DNA of 64,000 nucleotides from Astrothelium macrocarpum (lineage: Eukaryota; Ascomycota; Dothideomycetes; Trypetheliales; Trypetheliaceae): assembly GCA_021030915.1 (NCBI GenBank), contig JAGEMR010000082.1, forward strand, positions 1 to 64,000. The letters are read 5' to 3'. The notes beneath the pieces were generated by a model. That model ran no database searches, was not told the DNA's origin, and was given only the letters and a program-made list of their open reading frames with translations. A program made the position numbers and the translations under genes. This document shows, piece by piece, positions 11,543 through 22,700 of this stretch. The stretch's first letter is position 1. Each line of letters begins with the position of its first letter.

Positions 11543-13250
11543 ATGCTCCCATCTATCCCTCAACCAAGTGACTACGATGTCTCTCCACATCATGCATTCC
11601 TTCCTTCAGAATTACCCTTGGAAAGATTACCGGAAAATTACTACACGAGATGGGAGGCAATCGTGGCAAACTTGCAACGTTTGATCCTGACCAGAAGACT
11701 AAGAGGCGTTGTCGATGCTCTCCCAATCCTCTCAACCGAATATCTGCGGACTGAGCCGGAGTGGAGACGAGCGTATTCTATACTGGGTTTCATTGCCCAC
11801 GCCTACATATGGGGTGCTGATTCTCCGGCAGACGTATGTGCCCTGTGATATTAAGTCATCCATACCCTTACTAACAGCTGATTAGAGAGTACCACCATCG
11901 ATATCTGTGCCATTTCTTGCTACTTGCAATCATCTTGAACTGCCTCCTGTAGCTACCTATGCTGGTGTTTGTTTGTGGAACTGGAAGCCACTATTTGACG
12001 ATGAGCCGATTGACAATCTCGAAAATCTCACAACACTCCATACTTTCACCGGTTCCATGGATGAATCATGGTTTTATCTAGTCTCTGTTGCTATCGAAGC
12101 TCGAGGCGCTCCTATTATACCATTGATGCTATCAGCTATCGAAGCTGTGCGGGAGAAGAACGCTTTGGTAGTCACCGAATGCCTTCGCTCTTTTGCTGAG
12201 CGCCTTGATGACCTTGGTTCCCTCCTTCAGCGCATGTACGATAGCTGCGATCCACACATCTTTTATCACCGCATCCGGCCATTCCTTGCTGGAAGTAAGA
12301 ATATGGCTGAGGCCGGCCTTCCAAATGGCGTTATTTTCGACAATGGCTCGGATGAGCCTCAACAGTATGTTCAGTTCTCCGGTGGCAGCAACGCTCAAAG
12401 CTCCATTATCCAATTTTTCGACATTGTTCTCGGCATTGAGCATCGCCCAACGGGTACCCAAAAACCAGCTCAAGACCCCTTCTCTGATCCCGAGTCATCC
12501 GCCACCCCCGCGCCGTCCCACAACTTCATCCTTGACATGCGCCGCTACATGCCCGGTCCACACGCTCGTTTCCTTGCCAGAGTCGCCGACGTCGCCAATA
12601 TCCGGCCGTTTGTCGAATCCCACCCGAACAACCGCGCCCTTACCATCGCCTTCGACGCCTGCCTCGCCATGCTCCGCGCCTTCCGCGACAAGCATATCCA
12701 GATGGTGAGCCGCTACATCATTGTTAAGTCGCGCGAATCGCGCTCACTCTCACGCGGCGCCGCACCTTCCTCGATCCTCCCTTCATCTCAGCCCACTAAA
12801 CTCTCCCCCCACGCACCTCGCCTCTCCTCTTCTCCCGAAATCCTCCGCCACCATCACCAACGACGACGCCAGTCAAGCAATGACCACGCGCATTCCTCCG
12901 ACGCAGATGACTCTGAATCACCGGCACAACTGACCCTTCCAACCCGCACTTCTCCACCCCGTCGCAACAAAAACCTTCGTGGCACAGGGGGCACCGCACT
13001 GATTCCCTTTCTCAAGCAAGCTCGCGATGAGACAGGCGAGCCAGCAATTGATGCATGGGCTCGCCGGCTGCTGAACAATGGGCCTGCTCACGCGACTACA
13101 GGGGAGTGGGGTGATGGAGTGAGAAGTATCAACAACCCCCTTGTGGCGAAGTTGGGGTCCGTGACGGAGCATCGGGGGGAGATGGAGATTGTAGGGTTGG
13201 CAGGGACGTGGAGTGTGGATGATAGTGAGGGAGGAATCTGTCATTGGTGA
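11543..13250 (+). CDS. BNA2: Indoleamine 2,3-dioxygenase (tryptophan to N-formylkynurenine)
   Basis: There are two exons, 11543-11833 and 11886-13250, with a GTATGT...CTGATTAG intron, giving 551 residues. The enzyme is a haem protein that opens the indole ring of L-tryptophan, the first step of the kynurenine route to NAD. Family marks include LPENYYTRWE near the N-terminus, FLATCNHLELPPVATYAG, the FxGGSNAQSSIIQFFDIVLGI segment and ILDMRRYMPGPHARFL. The proximal haem-ligand histidine lies in FRDKHIQMVSRY near residue 366. A long linker rich in Ser, Pro and His follows (about residues 385-470) before a short conserved end, making it longer than the ~400-450 residues of compact IDOs. An NAD kinase and NAD-dependent isocitrate dehydrogenase lie elsewhere in the window, but nothing shows coordinated control. 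Confidence 0.9.
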
Positions 13251-13837
13251 TGGAGAAGGGAAGTCGGGGGGACAGAAGAGAAAAGAAAGGGTAGGAGGAA
13301 AAAGTCTGATTGTTGTTGCGGGCATATTTGTGTGGCTGTTTGTTTGAAAAAGATGCTTTGCAATATGCATGTCTCACGGCATGGAAGCATGGCGGTAACT
13401 TCTGAAGATTGCGCGATATCTGGCGTGGATATCTATGTATGCATATATGGCTTGATATCCTCTTCTGCAATATGCAACACCTTCTTTTGGACGTGTGTTG
13501 CCGTCAATCGACTCAATTCCTTTTCTTGCCTCTTTTTGGGCAGTCCTATCCGCTCTACAATACTTTGTATTATCAAGCAAGATTTGTGCAGGCGAACGGA
13601 ATTTCTGGCCGGCTATCGGCCTGCAATAAAAATGCTCTCATGATACCCAATTCTTGCAGCATCTTTCCAGCATCAAGCATTGATTCTGACGTCATCCCAC
13701 CATTTCTGGACTTTGAAAAGCAGCACGCAATACTGACCCGTCAGGAGGGTATGGGAGCGTCTCCTGAATGATTTTCTTTGAACTTTAGTATTCGCATGAT
13801 ACAGGTGCTGCTGAGATGCATCTTGCTAAAGGATGAT
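13251..13837. other. Gene-free stretch between convergent genes
   Basis: This holds the 3' ends of the dioxygenase (+) and the GTPase (-). I see no gene or structured element in it. Confidence 0.5.
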
Positions 13838-15739
13838 TCATGAGCGACCAACTTTGAATGAGAGGATCTATGTGGAAGTTAGAATCAGCATTTATCTTTA
13901 ACGCATATGAATTGTCAAAATCGCTCACATCATTCTTTCCAACAGCTACAATGTCGTCTTCACTAACGCGAACCGCGCCAACGGTTTCAACATAGGCGAG
14001 CGGAGCATCGCCCATGACTTTACGATACACCTCGCCAACGGTCGTATTCCTACCATCACAACATTAACACATTATGCTAGTTCATGTGACAAAGATCTAA
14101 AAGACGGAGGTGCTTACTTGTTCACCAGCACGCAATCTCTAAAGACAGCGTCTTTCCCACCCGTCCCCGTTGCCGATCCCGACCCAAAATTATGTATATT
14201 ACGCACTGGAAACACCGGCACCAATCCAAGTAGCTCGGCCGCCCGACTTAGGACTTGGACGACACCCGTACTGCCAAAACGGTACAGCACCATATCTCGC
14301 AGATTCTCGATGCGCCTATTTCATCACACCCTCATGTTAGCTCAGACGTCCTTTCTCACACAAGCACTTCCGCTACATATACTGATAGTCCATACGTACG
14401 TCTTCAATTTCTCATCCATCTCCTTCAACCCGCCACCCCCCTCATCCCCCTCCTCCAACAAATCTTCCCTCGTCTCCACACTATCCCCTCCCTCGATATA
14501 CCGCACATACCCCTGCTTCGCCAGCCTCCGCAGAAAAACCTCGCTGATGGCGCTCGTCAGCACCATGCTCTTCGCATCGACCGTGCGTGCGATCTTGGCA
14601 ATGTTCTTGTCGGCGTCCGGGTGGTCGATCTTGTTGAGCGCGAGCACGGTGGGGAACTTCTCCGACACAAACGCACTGACGACCGTGCCGATGGTGTCGG
14701 GCGTCCAGTGTTCGAGGGGCCCGGGAGGTGGGAGGCGTGTGAGGGTGCGGGTTATGAGGGGCGCGGTAGAGCCGTAGCCGGAGAATTGGTTTTGGAGGGT
14801 TTCGACAGGTGTGGCTTCTATTGGGGGAAGATTGTTAGAGTAGGTGGGAGGGAAGGCGGGACGGGAGATGTACTTGTTGCGACGTGCCGCCGTTTGATGC
14901 TTCCCCTTGAAGGAGGTTAATTGGGTGTAGACTGGAAACGCTTGGGTCAAAATACCATTTCTCCATGAGGTTCCCTAAAATCCAGTTCTCGATTTCAGAT
15001 CGTAGCCATACAATGTCTCGGCTTGGATCGTAACCCCGAGTGGCCTTGCCTAACGCCATCCTATATCAGCCTCAGCATTTTCTTGCTCCCTTTTCAACAC
15101 AAATCCAAGTCCTTCTTCGGTCCCTCTCTAATGCAAGCATGAGAACAGCAACGGTAGGAGCGCACTACTAACCCTCCGCATCAGTACACCCGCTGACATC
15201 CACGACATGTACCAGCGCGTCCGCATGCCTTAGATCATCCAGAAACTTGTTCCCCAGTCCTTTGCCTTCATGCGCTCCCGGTACTAAACCGGCCACATCC
15301 AATAGCTCGATGGGTACCGATCTCCGACCTTCGACGCAGGATCCATAGTTGGGCTTGCAGCGAGAGGTGAGGTCTGGGAAGCGGGCGCAGGCGCAAGGGA
15401 TTTGAAGGTAGCCGATGGCGCGTTGAGGGTCGATGGTAGTAAAGCTATGGGACGATCAGAAGGGCGCTATATGGATAAAAGTAGAGACGATAAGTTACGT
15501 ACGGAAAATTGCCTGGCAAGTAAAGACAATTACATATCAGCGAAATGTACAATAGGAGAAAGCAAATGGAAAAGGAATTGATGCCCCACCGACTTTAGAG
15601 CTTGCGTCCGTTAGGCTATATGGGCGTCAATGATTACTATGCCCTCGAGTTCGTCTTCTTGTAGTACCTACCTATTCAATGTCGTCGATTTGCCAGATGA
15701 TGGTTTGCCTACTAAACCAATCAACGGATCTCGAGGCAT
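13838..15739 (-). CDS. YchF/Obg-type GTPase, yeast YGR210C family
   Basis: Ten exons can be traced: 15739-15672, 15615-15590, 15512-15503, 15444-15173, 15049-14956, 14905-14874, 14817-14400, 14315-14118, ~14049-13928 and 13867-13838. Together they give about 422 residues. The protein begins MPRDPLIGLVGKPSSGKSTT, with GKPSSGKST as P-loop (G1). KVGNFPFTTIDP holds the G2 threonines, LLDVAGLVPGAHEGKGLGN is G3 and ALNKIDHPDADK is G4. The C-terminal TGS-like part (VGEVYRKVMGDAPLAYVETV ... GKND) ends ILSFKVGRS. It is related to Ola1/YchF translation-associated GTPases but belongs to the distinct archaeal/fungal subgroup; its cellular role is poorly known. The gene is unusually intron-dense for this window and includes 10-nt and 26-nt exons. 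Confidence 0.85.
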
Positions 15740-16454
15740 TGTCTTAACGAGATATTATGGAAGGTGGTGGGGCGGGAATTAAAGCAAAGTCCGCTCGTAA
15801 ACTTCTACCATCAACCACTAACCATTAGTCCTCCAACGCTCCGTTATCCCATCGATTCATTGGACGAAATGCAGGGCTATGGTTTGTGGGCCACTAGCAG
15901 AGGTAGAAGACGTCTAAGTTATGACGTGTGACAGCACGAGCTTCACATACACCATTTCTTTGCATGCGCAAGCACAAGAATCTGACTGGCGGGGTGAGCA
16001 GATCTTGCGTCGGATAGCTATGAATGTGAGCATTCGGTCCAAAAAATCACAGCTCTGGCTGCACTCCTGAAACACTGCCCAGTGCGGGCACAAGGCAGCC
16101 ATCAATATGGAAGTTTATCATTCCGAAACTTCATAATCGACAAATCTATTGGGTGGCAAAGGCGGCTGTGTAGCGTCTAAATATGTGGGCGTTCACGCCG
16201 GAAAAAAAAAAAAAAAAGACTTGTTCACATCTTGGCACACCTTGGCACACCTGAGCAATTTCCTAGGCTTATAGGTAGTAGAGTGTTGAACAAGCGGCAG
16301 TGATTGTTGTCCCGCTCTGCTCAATCGTATTCCTATTCCTTTTAGATTGATTTTCCTATGTTTAGACTCTCACGCCTGTTTACACCCCTACCTTTGCACA
16401 TTCTGTACTCATCTACCTCATTGTCCGCATTTCGTCTCTTTATACGGTTATACG
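15740..16454. promoter_or_regulatory. Divergent intergenic region
   Basis: It separates the GTPase (-) from the four-TM gene (+). A 16-nt A tract lies near 16203-16218, followed by the short tandem CTTGGCACAC x2 near 16230. No gene is visible. Confidence 0.45.
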
Positions 16455-17821
16455 ATGGCTGAGGGCCCCTCCGGCATTGCCGTATTAGCAGCTATCGCCC
16501 AGATTTACGATTCCAGCGACCAATTGCTACGAGAACTTGAACATGGATATCTCCCTATTGGAAAATTTCTGGAGAAAATCCTAATGCTTGGGAGGGGGAT
16601 CGATGGGATTCAGGCTGAGGCTACTCACAATGTGAGCCTCATTGGTGCCCAGTCTCTCTGGCACGCTTTGGCAGCTGTTAAGGAAGCCGTAGAAATGCTA
16701 AATCGGCCCGATTCCGCCTATGTTTGGAGCTTCGCGGGCTCGCAGCAATCTTCTGGGAGAAAGGTCCTGCAAGAGAGGCTAGATTGTTTGGCAATCCAAA
16801 TTGATCAGTATACGCTTCTCCAAACTTCGTAAGGCCCCAAAACATCAGTTCAAAGCGCGACTGATATCAACGCAGTCGTCTCCTCACACATTCGGTGTTG
16901 GAGGACCGCAAGTCACTAACAGGTGCGACCTCCGCTTTTGAAGCTGAAAGTGATCAATCATCAGCTCTACGCCAAAGGCCAAACGCAGGAAGTCAGAGGC
17001 CCGAAGAGGAGTATAGACAATCAGACCAATTGGGAACATCCGACGATGCTGCTCAAGACCAGTCAAGTTCAACTCTTCCGAACGTTGAAAACGTCTCTCC
17101 TCGTAGGATTCATTCTTCACAGCAGCACCTTGCTCCTAGACGGTCCCCGAATATCGATACTCTGATGCATGGTGCTCTGGCCGCTCCTCATACGGATCCA
17201 GATTGTCTTCTTAATCCAGGAATACCACATTCTCCACGAAACTCGCCCTTTGATTCTGCTCTCTCTGGAGTTCAGATAGGTAACTTTCAACCGCTTTATG
17301 ACGAGTGGTGGATAGCCATTTTCCTGGTTGGCTTCCTGGCGTGCGGGATTCTTATCCCCATTGCAATCTCGAGAAACAAGTCGGGCTGGCTGAGAAAAGG
17401 GTCTGCGGTGATCGATAATGCTTTCTTTACAAATCTCGTATCATGTATCTTTGGCGTCCTAGGGTGGGTCGCCGTCCTGGCGTCTGTTCTTCGTCGTAAC
17501 AAGGAGCTACAGCGGGACATTCCTACCTTCAATCCGAGGGTCTTTTGGTTGTGCCTGGCTATCAGTATATTCGCAATCATAGCTTCCATAGCCATCGCTG
17601 GATGGTCCACAAAGCTAGGTTTCATCCTGGAATGTACCAACAGTGCGGCACAGTTAATCGCTACGCTGCTTTTGATACTTGGTGGTGGTCATGTTATCGA
17701 CGAAAAAAGCCGGCACGTGAACGAACTGCAGACACAGATACTGATCCATAGGATGCAGGCAGAACAGGAAGCAAGTCGCGGCGCAGTGTCTCCTGCGACT
17801 AGCCAAGTTCGTTATCGCTAG
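16455..17821 (+). CDS. Four-TM protein with N-terminal helical domain, function unknown
   Basis: There are two exons, 16455-16828 and 16876-17821, giving 439 residues. Residues 1-125 are predicted all-helical (begins MAEGPSGIAVLAAIAQIYDS). They have the general look of the N-terminal helical domains of fungal STAND/HeLo-type proteins, but I cannot assign a family. A disordered polar linker follows. Four hydrophobic spans come next (WWIAIFLVGFLACGILIPIAI; FFTNLVSCIFGVLGWVAVLA; VFWLCLAISIFAIIASIAIA; ECTNSAAQLIATLLLILGGG). It ends with a short helical tail rich in Glu and Gln. No signal peptide is seen. It lies 1.9 kb from the NLR gene and is convergent with it. A membrane-acting partner of the NLR is speculation; an ordinary fungal membrane protein is equally possible. 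Confidence 0.6.
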
Positions 17822-18255
17822 ATATAAATGCTCTTTCTTATACTCACACATAAGACCACATTTCAGCTCGAGCTCCATATAGAAGGACTTAGGAGCTCTG
17901 ACATTGCAAGCTACTTAGGCTAAGTTCCTGCTTCTTTCCCACGAATTTGGTCATGGCAATGATCACAGGCATCAAATCTCTCCTGCTGCATGTATGCAGT
18001 ATCTTGCATCTCTGGCTATCGAGAATATTGATACAGCATTCAACGGTCTTCTGGCTGATTGGTAAGACAACAGGGACGAGGGTTGCGGTTGTCGGATTTT
18101 GTGTATGGCCGGTTGGCTTTTTAATCTGAGCCTACCGCACGTATACACTTTTGCAAAGGGTTTTTTGACGCGCCCTGAAGCCAACCGCGTTGCCTAGTGC
18201 GTTGTAGCGACATGGCTGCATTATACACACGAGAGTCATCCGAGGCTCCAATCCG

Positions 18256-19010
18256 TTACTGACGAAGAAGGAATCCCACAAGCGCTATCGCAAGCAACAC
18301 ACTGAACTGGTCGGATTCCATGTTCGTGGCGAAGTTCGAATTCATACTCGACGTTATCGCACCCAACGATGAAGCAGTGCTCGTCGAAGCGCCAGGTCCC
18401 GGAGCAGGAGCACCAGCTGAACTCCCCTCAAAACCACTGCTAGTCTTATCCGCAGCACCAGCAGTCGCGACAGTCTTCCCGTTCTCAACCACATCACCAT
18501 TCCCCACAACACCGAACATGTTCCCCTCCACAGTCACCGCATCCCCACCAGCACTAATGACATTGCCGGCAACAGCCCAAGCTCCACCCGGATACTACGT
18601 TAGCGTCTCTCCATCCAGTGTCAACGTAGCGGCCGTTGTGCTGGGAAAGACGACCGGGGTTCTTGGGATAGGACCAGAGACTGGGTATACGTTGCACGAT
18701 GCTCCGACGCAAATCCCATTGGAATTTGCGCTGACGACTTGTCCGGATACTGATGCGGCGGGGCCACCGGGGGAGTGTTGTGCCGTCAGAGGAGAATAGC
18801 TAACGGGGAGTAGCGGAGTATGTGTAACTGCCGATCGTGAGGGTTATCGGGAATGTTGTGATTGCTGTAGTTGCGCCTGTGTTGGCGGTGTTCTTTGTGT
18901 TTTGAGCACTTAGATTTTCTAAAGAACTATTAGATGGATTGAGGGAGGAGTATTCGTGTGCAGTTCCGTCGACAATGACACCGGTGGATGTAGCGCTGAT
19001 GATGTTTAGA
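18256..19010 (-). pseudogene. Broken gene for a GPI-anchored, repeat-type cell-surface protein
   Basis: On the minus strand, coding-like sequence runs from about 19010 (IISATSTGVIVDGTAHEYSS) through an ITTFPITLTIGSYTYSATP segment. It shifts frame near 18800, continues as ASVSGQVVSANSNGICVG and TPVVFPSTTAATLTLDGETLT, and hits an in-frame TAG near 18600. It then resumes in the same frame (YPGGAWAVAGNVISAGGDAV) to the natural end. The last part is a Ser/Ala/Gly linker and a hydrophobic tail (FSVLLAIALVGFLLRQ) typical of GPI addition. The VISAGGDAVTV-type repeat is common in large fungal wall proteins. The TAG is one C-to-T step from CAG. No start codon or signal peptide is left. Unrecognised introns are the alternative explanation. 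Confidence 0.5.
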
Positions 19011-19738
19011 GAGCATTGTAGTTACAACGCCAAGTCGAAGGTAGTGCGGTCGTATTAAGAGTCAAGCCGCGTCCAGCTTCAAAGACCCAGGTTTTTCACC
19101 ACTGATAAGCTTGATTGTCAGGCTGCCAGAGGTCCGAGGGGGCCATAGAATTGTTGAATGTCGCTGGCTCTAATCAGATAATGACGCCTGCATTCAGGAG
19201 ATGATTCAAAAGAATAAAACTTAGAAACAGAGCAGATTGGTGAAATATGTGAGCTACAAGGCAACATGTAGGTCGCGTGCAGGGGCGCCCCTTGCTGTCC
19301 CTATCCTAGCACAACGCCGGCCGATTGAAGTACAGACAGTAGTCAGTGGCTTATTCAATGCAACGCTCGCTGGCGTATCTGCTATAGTTTGCTTTGGAAA
19401 TTCCGTGCGTACCTTTCGACTTGAAATGGGCTTTGTGCTTGCTTTTTGTCAAAGAAAACCATGTTTTCTTCTTTGCAACACGTAAACATATAGGTACCGA
19501 CCATGTCCATCTATTCCTCTTTCTACTTTCGGACATGAGCGGTTGGTAAGCAAACCTGAGCTCCATACGCTATGCCAAGCTCTTTACTACTAATCACAAT
19601 CGAGAGAGATGATTCCATCCAAGAGGGGAGATTGTGCGACTCTGACTTTTTTACCAGACGGTGTTTTTATGTGCACCTGGCGTCATCTAAAGAGCTGCAC
19701 CTCCGATTGAGATACTCCGATACCTAGGTAGGTAAACT
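19011..19738. other. Gene-free stretch downstream of the NLR gene
   Basis: No supported gene. It holds the NLR 3' flank and the decayed upstream part of the surface-protein pseudogene. Confidence 0.4.
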
Positions 19739-22700
19739 TTAGACCTCCCAAGTCTTCTTCAACTGCCATTTCCAATCTTCCAAATCCATGGTCTCGTCGC
19801 CTCGTCCAACAAATATTTTTCCCGCCTCAATTTTTTTATCGTCCCTCTGAACCTGCAGCCAGTTGTGCTTGGAACTACACTGGTCGGTGGGCAGTCGGTC
19901 TTCCTTGACAAGCTGGAGACACTCATCGCAGAAACCGATGTTAAAGCAATACCGGCAAATCCAAAAGTGATCCGTCCGCTTGATATATCGGGAGCAGATG
20001 CCATCGCAGGTCATGGGAAGGTAGTCGTCGTCCTCATCGTCATCCGAGTCTCCCTCAGCGCTGTTTCCGGAGCTCGGTTCAATCCCAGTGCCATTCCTAC
20101 CATTCACAATTTCCCTTGTATCGGCACTTTCTCGGTTATTGCTCTCCTGCGCCGAAGCCTGAGGGGCATCGGTTTCGCCGACGTTGGAGGAAGTCTCTTC
20201 TACCTCTTCTTTCTCCGCAAAGCTGGTCCGGATCAGACCAATGGCAGCTTCATCATCTCCAGCGCACAGGAACACCTGAGAAATCGTGAGGAACCCGAAA
20301 TTATCGTTGTTCGGATCCTCATCGGAAAGGATCTGTAAAGCTTTTCGAACGTGAACTTTGAAGCAAGCTCGTGATTCGTCTAATTGACCATTTAAGTGGT
20401 ACCAAGAGCCCAAAACCAGGCTCGCAAAACTGGTATTGATCCTCTCTCCTGCACGAGCTTTCGACTTTGCAAGTCTCTCAAGGCGTCGGACGTGTTGAGT
20501 GCACTGGGGTGTGCCATTGGTCTCGAGTATTCGGATGAAATGGTAATTTGCAAGGCTAATGGTAGCAGCCTCTCTTGCTTGGCCCATGATGGATTCTGCC
20601 TTGGGTGAGGAGGCCATGTCCATGATATGCTCCCAGATTCGAAGAGCCTGTTCCGGGTCCATTCGCTCGGATTGGTATATTTTTGCGAGGAAGAATTCAA
20701 GCATTATTGCTGTGATGGAATTCTTCTCTTTACGGCGGGAGTCGATGATCTCGCGTAGAGTATCCACTAGCCATTGTAGCCCTCCCGTTTCGCGTGCCGC
20801 GGTCTGGCTACCCAAGAAGACAACATGATCCATGTCTTCGTGTACAGTCTCTAAGTAATTTTCAAGATGAGAGTAGCTTTGGCTTGGGATCTCCTTCGAC
20901 TTCAAACTTTTCAGAAGATCGATAAACTCCTTGTACTGCTTCTGATCATCTAGGTAGCTTAAGCATTCACCAATGGCATCGTATAGAAACGCATTCGTGT
21001 CCCATGCTTCCCGGTACGCCTGGTAAGCGTCGGAAGGCTTTTTGAGATAGCTGTAGCAATTACTGATCTCCTTAAGATTATTAGCAAGAACCATTCTAGC
21101 AGCGTTGTTGATTGACGAGAGATCTCCTTTTAACATGCTCTTCATCAAGTTCACATTGGTTTGGTATAGCTGCAATGCTACATTGTGCTCCTGGCGTTTT
21201 TCATGCACCATGGCAAGACCACCTCTGGCGAGCCACATCTCCGGGTCAAGTTCGATAGCTTTCTCAAAGTGAAACACTGCTTCGTCGAGGAAATTGCAGT
21301 CTCGTAGTGTCATGGCTACTCTTCGGTACCATAGCGCTGATTTTTCATAATGAGCCCATTCTGCTGTCTCTACAACTACGTGAGCGTTTTTGATATCGGG
21401 CACTGCAAGACCTCCGTGCGTTCCTTTAAGACATTCAAGATAACCGAACACTAGCCAGAAACAAGCATGTGGTACCCAATACATATCTTGGAGCCATTTC
21501 TTGGCTTCTAATTTAGCCAACTCAGCAAACGTAGTTGCTGGGGTTTCGGCAGTTGATCTAACCCAGTCTCGCTCGTTTTGAGGCAGTGAGGTTAGGACAT
21601 CATTGTCTTCTAGCCATTTTCTGATGAGCACCATGTTTTCATCGGCCCAGAAGAAGTATCCCTTGGCGGAACCTGCCCACTTTTCTATTACGCTTTCATC
21701 CCGACAAATCTTGACCAAAAGTGCACCAAGCAACTTCTTCAGTTCAACTGTGGTTTTGGAGATGTCTGTATCTCGCAGGTGCTGAAGCCAGAAGTTGTTG
21801 GCATACAGATCGATTGAAATGCCTCCTTCGGCTTTCTTCTCGAACTCTTCGTCCGTCCAGTGCATGAAGAGTGTCACCAAAGTATTCGCATTCGCAGAAT
21901 TAATATCTACCCCAACTCCCTCCTTATCATCAAATCTAATTTTGCCTTGACCTTCATTGCGGAAGAAGTCTCCAATGGATGCGTGGCAGAATGTGACCTC
22001 TGTGGTTTTTGGATTCGAATCGAAATCTGGTTCTGTTTCTTCAAACCCGATTGGTTCATCTTCTTCATTTCTATTATCTTCAAAAGCTGAAATCTGTTGT
22101 TGTAGGTTCTGGAGATCAGCTGTGGATAGCCCATCCTCGCGATTTAGAACAAAGAAGGCAGCAAATTGTTTCCTCGACTTTCCTTCCAAATACAGGACGC
22201 CGTCTCCTGCAGGCGACCTATATTTAAGAAGCGTGTCAAGTTCACCGAGTTTAAGGGGACGTTTAGCACAAGTAACCCAAGCCAACAACTCGTTGAGATC
22301 TTCCACGTCTTCTTTGAATAAAGACTCGGAGAAACCTTCAAGCACGTGTTGTATCATGCGTTCAAGACCTTTTGGACCCCTCTTTAGGGCGTCCTTGATC
22401 GCAGATTCCCGGCTTTTGGTAGTTAATTCCTGAAGCATCAGATCAACCCAAAGGAACATACCATTGGCGTTGGTGGACAACGTCTCCACTACTTCTTCCT
22501 GAAGCTTCTTGGAAACTCTTCTCAAAATCCTGGATTTGGAGATACTGTTCTGAATATAGCTCACGATATCTTCTGAGTTCTTAGCTCCGGTGACATGGAT
22601 TGTGGGGAGTACTTCAACATCCAATCGTTCCGAGATAGCATCCGACAGATGTGGTCTACCAATCATGATCAGCTGGATACGATACGAACTGTGGCTCTTG

